From Bacillus sp. J33 (GTDB lineage: Bacteria; Bacillota; Bacilli; Bacillales; Cytobacillaceae), in the NCBI RefSeq assembly GCF_000518885.1, contig NZ_JAEL01000010.1, forward strand, positions 1 to 64,000: DNA of 64,000 nucleotides, written 5' to 3'. The notes under the pieces were generated by a model. It saw nothing but the letters and a program-made list of their open reading frames with translations. It did not search any database and had not been told where the DNA came from. Made by a program: the position numbers and the translations under genes. Position 1 is the first letter of the stretch. Each line of letters begins with the position of its first letter. Positions 42,924 to 50,974 of this stretch are shown in pieces.

Positions 42924-43046
42924 ATGCTTCAAAGGATAAGCGATAAACTTTTAATTGATGCGTATGTTAAAGCAGTAACATTGGAGATTGATTCAGACTT
43001 TATTGATTTGCTAAAAAATGAGATATCCAGAAGGTTTCCAACATAG
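42924..43046 (+). CDS. sda: Sporulation inhibitor Sda-like checkpoint peptide (40 residues)
   Basis: A short gene with an AGGTGG ribosome binding site 8 nt before the ATG. It encodes MLQRISDKLLIDAYVKAVT followed by LEIDSDFIDLLKNEISRRF. This matches the Sda helical hairpin of B. subtilis (L-SDELLIESYFKA...N-DFIELIENEIKRR) in nearly every conserved position. Sda binds the dimerisation domain of sporulation kinase KinA and blocks autophosphorylation when replication is disturbed. No clear DnaA box was seen upstream. It stands alone, and its position next to a histidine kinase operon is probably coincidental. Confidence 0.88.
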   Translation: MLQRISDKLLIDAYVKAVTLEIDSDFIDLLKNEISRRFPT

Positions 43047-43252
43047 TTCTTAAAAAGGAACCCTTTAAATAAAAGTGCTTTTACCCTTTGATAGTAAGTT
43101 TTTTTAGCCTCTGGTACATGAAAGCCTATTAAACTTGGTCATACTGATAAAAATGTGTGATCAGTATGAAAAAAAAACAAACCCATTCATAATGAGTTAT
43201 CTGAGAGTGGATCTACGATTTTTTCTAATTGTTATTTATTGACCTCAAAACC

Positions 43253-43305
43253 AATAAGGCTAGACTCCAAAACGTGTTCTTTATGTTTTGGAGTCTAGCC
43301 TTATT
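43253..43305. terminator. 21-bp perfect hairpin after the response regulator gene
   Basis: A perfect 21-bp stem (43253-43273 with 43285-43305) and an 11-nt loop, 15 nt beyond the response regulator stop codon. T-tracts are poor on both sides (only GGTTTTG on the minus strand). It is likely the operon's 3' end structure, though unusually long and perfect for a terminator. Confidence 0.65.
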
Positions 43306-43320
43306 ACAGATAAATACAAT

Positions 43321-44796
43321 TCAGTCAAAACCTTGGCTTTCGGGGCAGCTACTTTTTTCGTTTAAGAGGTAACGAAGTTTTCTCATCGTAATTTGTAATC
43401 TTTTTGCAGCCTCTTTTCGGTTTCCGTGTGTATCTTTTAATGCTCGTAAAATAAATGCTTTCCCCACTTGTGACTCCAGCTGTTTAACCTGTGCAAGGAT
43501 CTCTTCTAAACTGATTCCTTCTTTTTGTTCAAAGACTGTAAGAGTTTCATTTATCCATTTTTGCAAGTAACTTTCGAGGTGGCTTTTCTGCTTTTCTGTA
43601 TTTATTTGTTTCGTTGTTTTTACGGGAATAGACGATCCTGCAGCATTATTGGATAACGGTAAATCGTTAGCAGTAATGATGGCATGGTTTGTATCCGTTA
43701 AAGTAACGATTCTTGTAATAAAGTTGGATAATTCGCGCACATTACCTGCCCAGTCATAGTTTTGTAATACTTCAATTGCGTTCTCAGAAAAGGTAATATC
43801 TATGTTTGAATACCGTTGTAGGCAGTGATCAATCAATAAAGGAATATCTTCTTTTCGCTCACGAAGGGGAGGAATCTTTAATTGAACAACATTTAAGCGA
43901 TAAAATAAATCTTCCCTAAATTTCTTTTGTTGAACAGCTTCTTGAAGGTTTTCGTTTGTTGCAGCAACTAAACGAGTATTTGTACGTAAGATGCTTTCAC
44001 TCCCGACACGCATGAATTCACGTGTTTCCAGCACGCGAAGCAACTTCACTTGTATGGAAGGTGAAGCTTCAGCAATTTCATCAAGGAACAGAGTCCCTCT
44101 GCTGGCAATTTCAAATAGACCTTTTCGTTGCTGTGTTGCGCCTGTAAATGCCCCTTTTTCGTGGCCGAACAGTTCACTTTCTAAAAGAGATTCAGAAATT
44201 GCTCCGCAATTTACCCCGATAAAAGATTCATGACTGCGTTGACTTGCTTGATGAATAAAGCGTGATAGCACTTCTTTTCCCGTTCCGGTTTCACCCTCAA
44301 TTAAGATATTTACATTCTTCCCGGCTACCTTATAAGCAGTCTGGATTAACTGATTCATGGTTTCGTTTTGTCCCACGATAAGCCCCACTTCACTGGCTAA
44401 GCCTTTAATGTGTTCATCTGTGGAGGTAACATTTGAAACTAACAGATTATCCACTTGTTTTTCTAGTAAATCAATATTATCAAACGGTTTTTCGATATAA
44501 TCACTCGCTCCGAGTTTGATGGCATCAACGGCTGTTTTAATAGTACTGTACCCTGTCATGATGATCGCCTTGCATTTTGGCTGTACTTTCTTTAAATGTT
44601 GCAATAAGGATAGACCATTCGCATCAGGTAGCTTTAAATCAATCATCGCAGCATGAAAATTTTGCAGAGTAAAGTCTATGGCGGAAAAATCCTTGCCACT
44701 GTTGACCACCTTGACATGGTATCCTTTTGATGTAAAAAGGTGGGATAGAAAATTGCCAACTTCTTTTTCGTCATCTACAATTAATAAGTTTATCAT
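43321..44796 (-). CDS. NtrC-family response regulator, sigma-54 activator
   Basis: 491 residues. The receiver domain is at 1-120 with phospho-acceptor D53 in MIDLKLPDANG and acidic D8-D9. The AAA+ domain (about 140-375) has Walker A GETGTGKE, the sigma-54 contact loop GAFTGA, Walker B GTLFLDEI and an arginine finger in FREDLFYRL. The C-terminal helix-turn-helix is Fis-like (HGNRKEAAKRLQITMRKLRYLL). The GAFTGA motif shows it works with RpoN. It is the third gene of an operon after the iron ADH and the split kinase, and overlaps the kinase 3' part by 4 nt. Two sigma-54 promoters in this neighbourhood (41442, 48168) are its natural targets. Confidence 0.94.
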   Translation of the reverse strand: MINLLIVDDEKEVGNFLSHLFTSKGYHVKVVNSGKDFSAIDFTLQNFHAAMIDLKLPDANGLSLLQHLKKVQPKCKAIIMTGYSTIKTAVDAIKLGASDYIEKPFDNIDLLEKQVDNLLVSNVTSTDEHIKGLASEVGLIVGQNETMNQLIQTAYKVAGKNVNILIEGETGTGKEVLSRFIHQASQRSHESFIGVNCGAISESLLESELFGHEKGAFTGATQQRKGLFEIASRGTLFLDEIAEASPSIQVKLLRVLETREFMRVGSESILRTNTRLVAATNENLQEAVQQKKFREDLFYRLNVVQLKIPPLRERKEDIPLLIDHCLQRYSNIDITFSENAIEVLQNYDWAGNVRELSNFITRIVTLTDTNHAIITANDLPLSNNAAGSSIPVKTTKQINTEKQKSHLESYLQKWINETLTVFEQKEGISLEEILAQVKQLESQVGKAFILRALKDTHGNRKEAAKRLQITMRKLRYLLNEKSSCPESQGFD

Positions 44797-45200
44797 GATG
44801 TCACCTCAACATTTTTTGATTGTTGAAGAGGCAATTTTAATGTGAACGTGCTGCCCTTATTGAGTTTACTGCTGACTTCGATTGTTCCCGCGTGCGCTTT
44901 CGCGATACCAATACTCACAGATAAGCCCAATCCGGTCCCTTTTTCTGTTTCTTTTGTCGTTTGAAAAGGGTGAAAGATTTCAGATAATCTGTTTTCTTCG
45001 ATTCCAATTCCGTTATCCATAACGGATAAGTGAACTTCATTTGACTGAAGAGATGTTTTAATGATGATTTCCTTATTTTTTCTAGATGAAAGCTCAAGGG
45101 CATCCTTTGCATTTAAGAGTAAGTTAATAATGATTTGCTCTATCTGTGGCTGGCTTCCTTCAATCAAAGGCAAATTCTCTTGAAGAAAGGGCTTTATCAT
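44793..45200 (-). CDS. Histidine kinase, C-terminal HATPase part (3' half of a split kinase)
   Basis: 135 residues beginning MIKPFLQENLPLIEGS, with N-box NLLLNAKDAL, G1-box DNGIGIEE and G2-box GTGLGLSVS. It is the ATPase domain belonging to the kinase core at 45197-46441, in the -1 frame relative to it. Its ATG overlaps the upstream stop (ATGA) and has no Shine-Dalgarno of its own. A canonical A AAA AAC slippery heptamer sits just before the junction. So it is made by reinitiation as a separate chain, by -1 frameshifting as a fusion, or the gene is broken by loss of one A from an A8 run. Confidence 0.85.
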   Translation of the reverse strand: MIKPFLQENLPLIEGSQPQIEQIIINLLLNAKDALELSSRKNKEIIIKTSLQSNEVHLSVMDNGIGIEENRLSEIFHPFQTTKETEKGTGLGLSVSIGIAKAHAGTIEVSSKLNKGSTFTLKLPLQQSKNVEVTS

Positions 45201-46441
45201 GATCTGTTTTTTTCTAATTGATACTTTAGAAGATTAAGCACTTGTGCTACTGCTTCGTTTAAAGAACAAGAATCAAACACATACTCATCCTGACGGGAAA
45301 AGGTGAGTAGGCTTTTAATAATTCGTTTACAGCGATCGCCACAATTCTTTATGTCATTTAGAAGTGGAAACGATGGATCATCCCTTGTTGTGTTCCTTAA
45401 TAACAGTTGAGAATTTCCTAAAATAGCGGTTAAAGGACTATTTAATTCATGGGCTACACCGGCAGCCATTTCTCCTATAGCCGCCAGTTTTCCTGAGTGG
45501 AGCAATTGCACTTCCATTTTTCGTTTTTCTGTTACATCCTTAATATAGGCAATCACCCCATACACCTGGTGTTCATTGTTGTGTACCGGATATGTATATA
45601 GTTCACAAGTCGAGTGATTTTGTAGATGAATTTCTTTATAGCCTGTTTTTTGGGATTGAAATGTTTCTCTAACAAGTGTTTTACAGGGCTTCTCTAACAT
45701 GAAAAAGTCGTCTTTTTCGCTGATGTCAAAAAAGGTTTTAACGGAATCGTTAAACTGAAGCACATTTAAATCTTTATCAAAAACCATAATCATATCATCA
45801 ACAGCTTTAAATGTATCCTCCCATTCCTGTTTTCCACGTAATACTTCGCTATATAATTGGGCATTTTCAATACTAACGGCTAGATGATCAGTAAGTTGTT
45901 CCAGAAAAGCAAGATCATCTATACTCCAGTCAGATTCGGCATGGCGGCCAATACTTAAAACCCCAATCCCTTTGTTTTTACTATAAATGGGCAATACCAA
46001 AATGGTTCTTAGGTGAAGAGCATTTAGGCATTCTTTTTCATAAAAGCTGGCATAAGAATCATTTAATCGTTGGAAAATGATTTGTCTATTTTTTAATGCT
46101 GACCAATAGAGAGAGTGTTCATTTGGTATAGCAGATCCTATTTCCATACAGTGACTGTCTTCTGGATAAACATTTGTTAACGTAAGGTTATCATTACGTA
46201 ACAATAAAAGACTCAAACGATCAAATTGAACGAGTACTCTTAATTTATCTATCATATTTTTTAAAATATCTTCCAACGACATATCAATCTTAATACTTTT
46301 CATCACTTCATTTATGATTTCTAACTGCATATTTTTCTTTTTCAATTGTTCAACTGTTTTCTTTAATTCTGTGTAATAACTTTTTTTGGAAGATTCCACG
46401 CCGGTTAACAGGGCAATCATTTCATGTTTGTCTTCGAGCAC
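45197..46441 (-). CDS. Cytoplasmic sensor histidine kinase, GAF-PAS-HisKA part (5' half of a split kinase)
   Basis: 414 residues from a GTG start with AAGGCGG upstream. It comprises a short coiled coil (15-50), GAF domain (about 50-200), PAS domain (about 205-305, ending in IAYIKDVTEKRKME) and the dimerisation/phosphoacceptor helix with H331 in GVAHELNSPLTAI. There are no membrane segments, so it senses a cytoplasmic signal. It stops at LLKYQLEKNRS just where the ATPase domain should follow, and that domain is encoded by the overlapping -1 frame. It lies 14 nt after the iron ADH gene and pairs with the NtrC-type regulator. Confidence 0.88.
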   Translation of the reverse strand: MLEDKHEMIALLTGVESSKKSYYTELKKTVEQLKKKNMQLEIINEVMKSIKIDMSLEDILKNMIDKLRVLVQFDRLSLLLLRNDNLTLTNVYPEDSHCMEIGSAIPNEHSLYWSALKNRQIIFQRLNDSYASFYEKECLNALHLRTILVLPIYSKNKGIGVLSIGRHAESDWSIDDLAFLEQLTDHLAVSIENAQLYSEVLRGKQEWEDTFKAVDDMIMVFDKDLNVLQFNDSVKTFFDISEKDDFFMLEKPCKTLVRETFQSQKTGYKEIHLQNHSTCELYTYPVHNNEHQVYGVIAYIKDVTEKRKMEVQLLHSGKLAAIGEMAAGVAHELNSPLTAILGNSQLLLRNTTRDDPSFPLLNDIKNCGDRCKRIIKSLLTFSRQDEYVFDSCSLNEAVAQVLNLLKYQLEKNRS

Positions 46442-46455
46442 GATTATTCACCGCC

Positions 46456-47604
46456 TTATAATACGTTTTTTAGTAAGCTTTTAACCTGTTCAAGATCCAT
46501 ATCACGGGGGTTGGTAATCATACACGCATCTTCAAGCGCTTCTTGACTTATGAAATCGATCATTTCTTCTGTAATGCCTACCTCTCTTAACCGTTTAGGT
46601 ATTCCAATATCAATGGATAACTCTTTAACGAATTGAATAGCTGCATTTCCGGCTTCCCGTTGTGTCAATCCTCTTGTATCAATTCCCATAAATTCAGCCA
46701 TTTCCGTAAATCGTCTAGGAGCAGCAATAAAGTTAAAGTCCATTACATAAGGCAGTAGAATGGCATTGATTTCTCCATGGGGCAAGGGGAACTTTCCTCC
46801 AATTGCATGAGAAATCGCATGGGCAGCACCTAAGATGGCATTTGAAAAGGCAAGTCCAGCCTGCAAACTGGCCATTGCCATTGCTTCTTTCGCTTCTTCG
46901 TTTGTTTTAGAAGCTGCTGACGGACGCAAATAGGTGGAGACAAGGGAAAGCGCATTTTTAGCCTGAACATCTGTGAGTGGTGTTGCGGCTATGCTGACAT
47001 AAGCTTCAATTGCATGTGTAAGAACATCCATACCAGTTGCTGCAGTTAAACTACTGTCTTTTGTAACGAGTGTGTAAGGATCAATAATAGCAATATCAGG
47101 CACTAATGTCTTAGATATAATCGTCATTTTCTTTTTTTGATTAGAGTCAACTATAATGGAAAATTGAGATACTTCAGAGCCTGAACCAGCAGTGGTCATA
47201 ATCATAATCATTGGGGGAAGAGGGTTTTCAATTTTATCTATGCCCTCATAATCACTGATTTTTCCTCCGTTAGTAGCAAGTATGGCAATGGCTTTAGCCG
47301 CGTCTAATGCGCTGCCGCCTCCAACTCCTATAATGGCATCACACTCATGCTCGATAAAAGCACGACAGCCATCAACAACTTCTGTATCCTTTGGGTCCGT
47401 TGTTATATCGATGAATGTTGCAAAGGGCAATTGGGATTCTTTACAGATATCCATAACTTTTTCCAGCCATCCAGCTTTCGCAACGCCATCATCACTTACA
47501 ATCAATACTTTCTTCGCTCCAAGCCGCAGGCAAGCATCACCCGCCTGTCTTATCGCGTTTTTACCAAAAATAATTTCAGGTGTTACAAATTTATTAATGT
47601 GCAT
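46456..47604 (-). CDS. Iron-containing alcohol dehydrogenase (group III)
   Basis: 382 residues from the ATG at 47604 with AGGTGA 5 nt upstream; a GTG three codons earlier falls within that ribosome binding site. The NAD-binding GVGGGSALDAAKAIA and the iron-ligand region GMDVLTHAIEAYVS, then AAHAISHAIGGKFPLPHGEINAILLP, mark the family (1,3-propanediol/ethanol/methanol dehydrogenase). It shares an operon with the split kinase and NtrC-type regulator, so the enzyme and its control system are probably produced together. With the nearby zinc ADH this suggests a response to an alcohol or aldehyde. Confidence 0.92.
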   Translation of the reverse strand: MHINKFVTPEIIFGKNAIRQAGDACLRLGAKKVLIVSDDGVAKAGWLEKVMDICKESQLPFATFIDITTDPKDTEVVDGCRAFIEHECDAIIGVGGGSALDAAKAIAILATNGGKISDYEGIDKIENPLPPMIMIMTTAGSGSEVSQFSIIVDSNQKKKMTIISKTLVPDIAIIDPYTLVTKDSSLTAATGMDVLTHAIEAYVSIAATPLTDVQAKNALSLVSTYLRPSAASKTNEEAKEAMAMASLQAGLAFSNAILGAAHAISHAIGGKFPLPHGEINAILLPYVMDFNFIAAPRRFTEMAEFMGIDTRGLTQREAGNAAIQFVKELSIDIGIPKRLREVGITEEMIDFISQEALEDACMITNPRDMDLEQVKSLLKNVL

Positions 47605-47643
47605 GATTATCACCTATTGAAAGTTTATTATTATATTACTTTT

Positions 47644-47994
47644 CTACATTACGGATGAAATGGCTTGTTTTGCATTTGTTGATTCGGAACCTCGCCGGTA
47701 TAAAAACATTTGGGTGACATTCCCGGTCTTCGTATAAAGTATGATATACCAAAAGACAATCATACTCTTCCAGTACAGGAAAAACTGCTTTCCTGCAAGA
47801 AAGATCCTGCCCCATTCCTTTGCGAGCTCTTCCGCTTGTTCTCTACTTTTTGCAGGGTCCGAGCAAATATCACGGATGATCGTTTTGAATTTTATTTGCT
47901 TTTGGCTGCTGAATGTACTTATAGCAAATTTGGCTGCCTCATATTGCCCTCGTTCAGTTCGTGCAGTTGTTCCAGTTAATGAAAATAATAATTT
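47644..47994 (-). pseudogene. Coding remnant upstream of the iron ADH, unrecognised
   Basis: An uninterrupted minus-strand frame of about 116 codons with no start codon in its first two thirds, ending at TAG (47646-47644). It includes LLFSLTGTTARTERGQYEAA, RDICSDPAKSREQAEELAK and EWGRIFLAGKQFFLYW. The amino-acid pattern is protein-like. It may be a decayed gene or gene fragment; its family is not recognised. The upstream edge coincides with AATAATAATTTTTATAAG, the sequence that also ends the repeats at 39736 and 40062. Confidence 0.35.
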
Positions 47995-48034
47995 TTATAA
48001 GCATGAAAAAAACCTCGCCCTTTTTGTTCTATAT

Positions 48035-48059
48035 TCGGACAGAGTCTAAAAATCGGACA
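48035..48059 (+). promoter_or_regulatory. Direct repeats TCGGACA, candidate activator sites
   Basis: Two identical TCGGACA heptamers (48035-48041 and 48053-48059), 18 nt apart and about 110-135 nt upstream of the sigma-54 promoter at 48168. The reverse strand reads CCGATTTTT, shared with the sites at 41378-41389. A UAS role is inferred. Confidence 0.45.
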
Positions 48060-48167
48060 TGCTCCTATAATCCATTCTACCATAACAAAATCTGACTTTT
48101 TTGAAAATAACGTCTCTTTTTGCTACAGACATATCCTCTCTCTCCTTAATATAAATAGGGTTTTCTT

Positions 48168-48185
48168 TTGGCATGGTTTTTGCAA
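48168..48185 (+). promoter_or_regulatory. Sigma-54 promoter of the amidase operon
   Basis: TTGGCATGGTTTTTGCAA has GG (48170-48171) and GC (48182-48183) 10 nt apart. It is identical to the 41442 promoter except for one spacer base, which argues for a shared activator. Confidence 0.85.
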
Positions 48186-48212
48186 TAAAAGTGATGCAGG
48201 AAGGAGGGATTC

Positions 48213-48269
48213 ATGCAGTTATGGATGGGTTTAATAAGAAGTATTTTGCCTAATAAACACATTAAATAA
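48213..48269 (+). CDS. 18-codon leader or small protein ORF
   Basis: ATG with a strong GGAAGGAGGG ribosome binding site 4 nt upstream, starting 28 nt after the sigma-54 promoter. It encodes MQLWMGLIRSILPNKHIK and ends 14 nt before the next start. Short, hydrophobic-then-basic, it could be a membrane-interacting small protein or a leader peptide that couples translation to the following gene. No homologue is recognised. Confidence 0.55.
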   Translation: MQLWMGLIRSILPNKHIK

Positions 48270-48283
48270 GGAGAGGATTTTAA

Positions 48284-48466
48284 TTGGATTTGTCAATTCG
48301 CAATTTACTGGTAAGTAAAGGCATACAAACACCGGAAAATCATCTTGAAATGTTGGAAATTCGCTGGGAACGCCTTGAAACGTTCAAAAAGGATCTGAAT
48401 CACGTCAAATTAGACGACCAAGATATTGCACTTCGCCATATTCCAGGAGGGGATCATGTTGAGTAA
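48284..48466 (+). CDS. AtzG-like small subunit (60 residues) preceding the amidase
   Basis: A TTG start with GGAGAGG 7 nt upstream. The 60-residue helical protein (ENHLEMLEIRWERLETFKKD, then LDDQDIALRHIPGGDHVE) overlaps the amidase start by 11 nt, so translation is coupled. Its size, position and the closing pattern (L-x2-V-x-L-x-D-x-DIA-x4-PG) resemble AtzG, the small partner that forms a GatCA-like complex with the amidase AtzE. GatC-like function is the alternative. The similarity is by pattern only. Confidence 0.6.
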   Translation: MDLSIRNLLVSKGIQTPENHLEMLEIRWERLETFKKDLNHVKLDDQDIALRHIPGGDHVE

Positions 48467-49874
48467 AGAAATTGTTTCAATGTCAGTAGAAGAATTAGCT
48501 CCTTTAATCCAAAAAAGAGTCATTTCTCCTGTAGAATTAACACAAACCGTTTTGGATCATGCCGAATCACAAAATGACCGAATTAATGCTTTTATTAAAA
48601 TCGATCGTAAACAAGCTGAAGAAACGGCCCTAAAGGCTGAAAAGGATATTGCAAATGGCGATTACCGTGGAATGTACCATGGCATTCCGATGGGGATTAA
48701 AGATAATTTATATTTTAAAAATGAAGTGACAACAATGGCATCGAAAATCCATAATGAATTTGTCTCCGACTTTGATGCTACTGTAATCAGCAAATTAAGG
48801 GAAGCAGGCGTAGTCTTTATTGGCAAATTGAACATGCACGAATATGCTTGGGGTATTACAAATAACAATCCTCACTTTGGCGCTTGTCGGAATCCTTGGG
48901 ATACTGAAAAAATCCCCGGTGGTTCGAGCGGAGGTTCCGGCGCTGCTGTTGCCGCAGATATGAGTGTTGCTTCGCTAGGTACGGATACAGCCGGATCAGT
49001 CAGAATTCCTTCTTCCGCATGTGGAATTGTCGGGTTAAAACCAACGCATGGCAGAGTAAGTAAATTTGGATGTTTCCCGCTTTCATGGTCACTTGATCAC
49101 ATTGGTCCGATGACGAAAACAGTGAAAGATGCTGCAGGGCTGTTGGAAATTATTGCAGGTTATGATAAAAACGACCCAACCTCTTTAAATGTTCCGGTAG
49201 GAAATTATTCAAATCAATTAACACCTGATGTTAAAAATTTAGTGATCGGGATTAATGAGGAATATTTCTTCAAACATGTTGATTCGGAAATTGAACAACT
49301 GGTTCGAAAAGGAATTCAAATGCTGGTTGATGAAGGCGCTAAAGTGGAAGAAGTTGCTATTCCGTCGTTGAAATATGCTGAGTATGCCGAAATGATCACC
49401 ATTTTGACGGAAGCCGCAGCGATTCATCATCGCAACCTTTTAAAAAGACCCGAACAATTTGGCGACGATATTCGGCTTCTCTTAGAATTGGGGGAAATTC
49501 CTTCAGCCGTAGACTATCTGCAGGCGCAACAGCTAAGAAGACAAATCAAACAAGAGTTTCAACATGCTCTCAATCGAGCAGACGTGTTAATTACACCAAC
49601 CTTGCCGATCATTCCGCCAAAAATAGGAGAAGATTATGCTGATTTAAATGGAGAAAAAGTGGATCTTGTTGACCATATCATCCGTTTTACTGGACCAAGC
49701 AATCTAACCGGACTCCCTGCTTTAACGGTGCCGTGTGGGCTTAAAAATGGAATGCCTGTCGGATTGCAAATCATTGGATCAGCATTCAAAGAAGAAACAG
49801 TATTAAATGTTGGCTTTGCATTAGAAAAAATGAACCTGATGAAAGGCAAAAAACCTAATCTAGTTATCTTTTAA
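48456..49874 (+). CDS. Amidase signature family enzyme (AtzE/GatA-like)
   Basis: 472 residues from the ATG at 48456, which has AGGAGGGG upstream; a start ten codons earlier lacks a site. The amidase triad is visible: lysine in GIKDN, cis-serine in GGSSGGSGAAVAA and nucleophile serine in GTDTAGSVRIPS. The neighbouring small protein and the absence of gatB/gatC argue for a metabolic amidase (AtzE-like or other carboxamide hydrolase) rather than a tRNA amidotransferase. Expression comes from a sigma-54 promoter, a common control for nitrogen or alternative-carbon enzymes. The substrate is unknown. A carboxamide whose breakdown also yields an alcohol or aldehyde would fit the nearby ADHs. Confidence 0.9.
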   Translation: MLSKEIVSMSVEELAPLIQKRVISPVELTQTVLDHAESQNDRINAFIKIDRKQAEETALKAEKDIANGDYRGMYHGIPMGIKDNLYFKNEVTTMASKIHNEFVSDFDATVISKLREAGVVFIGKLNMHEYAWGITNNNPHFGACRNPWDTEKIPGGSSGGSGAAVAADMSVASLGTDTAGSVRIPSSACGIVGLKPTHGRVSKFGCFPLSWSLDHIGPMTKTVKDAAGLLEIIAGYDKNDPTSLNVPVGNYSNQLTPDVKNLVIGINEEYFFKHVDSEIEQLVRKGIQMLVDEGAKVEEVAIPSLKYAEYAEMITILTEAAAIHHRNLLKRPEQFGDDIRLLLELGEIPSAVDYLQAQQLRRQIKQEFQHALNRADVLITPTLPIIPPKIGEDYADLNGEKVDLVDHIIRFTGPSNLTGLPALTVPCGLKNGMPVGLQIIGSAFKEETVLNVGFALEKMNLMKGKKPNLVIF

Positions 49875-49880
49875 CTCTAC

Positions 49881-49911
49881 GGGGTGGTGTCAGCGACGCT
49901 GGTACTACCCC
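49881..49911 (+). terminator. Hairpin after the amidase gene
   Basis: GGGGTGGT pairs with ACTACCCC and encloses CAGC/GCTG, 6 nt beyond the amidase stop codon. No T-tract follows, so it may be a 3' stabilising hairpin or a weak terminator. Confidence 0.5.
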
Positions 49912-50130
49912 ATACCCATCAAGCAAACGCTGAAGAATGCTTAGAGTAGAGACGTTTCTGTAAGACACCCTCTAAGTCAATATTTACGGTTTTGCACCTT
50001 TCTCAATACACAAAGTCATGCGGGTTGTATTGAAGGCTGAATAAAAGCAGGTGAATACCTTTAATAATAAGTTAAGAGACAATTTAATATAGAATTGCCT
50101 CTTTCCTTTTAATCATTTTTTCAAATTTTG

Positions 50131-50781
50131 CTATTTCTTCTTTTGTCTAAATAAATCAACCGATTTATACCCTTGTGATAAGATATCGACCATTTGCGCT
50201 TCACGTTTTTCACGTGTTTTCTCCTGCTTAACAGAAAAGATATAGCGAGCCCAATCCCTTTGATATCCTGGTGAAAGTTCCTGATAAAATTTCAATTCAT
50301 TAGGATAACCTTCCAACAGCTTTTCAATATCCTTAACATGATCCTCGTAATCCGCTACACACTGACTTGGAGCGGATGATTTTTTACCTTTCTTCTTTTC
50401 ACGTTTTAATCCAACGACAGTAAATACATCATCCATACTCACCATCCGCGAGAATTTCACATCGCTATTTTCCACATATCCATCCTCGCCTACTTTCATT
50501 GCCGGAAAAATTTCATCTCTGTGAACAAACGTGTCATACCGCTTGTTTCCTTTTTTCGGATAGGCGAAGAATAAATACCCTTTTTCAAGCAATTGTTCCT
50601 CATCGATTACCCTTCGTGTATGTTCCACCATTTCATCAATCGTTTCAACAAAGATGAAAATAGCATCGTGCCCTCCTGATAATTCCGTCTTATACCCATT
50701 AAATACATCATAATCACTTGGCTGATGAAGCACAGCCATATTGTTATATTTACTCAGCTTTAATTTATCAATAATTGTCAA
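50131..50781 (-). CDS. YdeI/OmpD-associated family protein
   Basis: 216 residues. The C-terminal third has the YdeI/OmpD-associated helix pattern: EKLLEGYPNELKFYQELSPGYQRDW then YIFSVKQEKTREKREAQMVDIL. The N-terminal part (VFNGYKTELSGGHDAIFIFVETIDEMVEHTRRVI) resembles the DUF1801-like/DUF3052-like beta-alpha domain often fused to it. A lysine-rich linker KREKKKGKKSS joins the two. The biochemical role is unknown; some members are linked to resistance to antimicrobial peptides. It is a single-gene unit with no visible partner. Confidence 0.7.
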   Translation of the reverse strand: MTIIDKLKLSKYNNMAVLHQPSDYDVFNGYKTELSGGHDAIFIFVETIDEMVEHTRRVIDEEQLLEKGYLFFAYPKKGNKRYDTFVHRDEIFPAMKVGEDGYVENSDVKFSRMVSMDDVFTVVGLKREKKKGKKSSAPSQCVADYEDHVKDIEKLLEGYPNELKFYQELSPGYQRDWARYIFSVKQEKTREKREAQMVDILSQGYKSVDLFRQKKK

Positions 50782-50974
50782 AACATACTCCTTTATTTTT
50801 CCATCTATTTTCTAAAAATATAGCATAAAACAATGATTGGTTCACTATTAGATTCAGACATTCTTCCATGCACTCTTAAAATGATCTTTTTAGACCTTAT
50901 AATATAATTGTCATTGATTTTTATTTATCTTATACTTCAATTAATTCAAACATAATAATTCCAGATATGAAAGG

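Noticed and set aside
47710-48049. Plus-strand ORFs of 89 and 102 residues between the iron ADH and the amidase operon
   Set aside because: Weak starts and cysteine/serine-rich low-complexity translation; the minus-strand frame of the same stretch is more protein-like.
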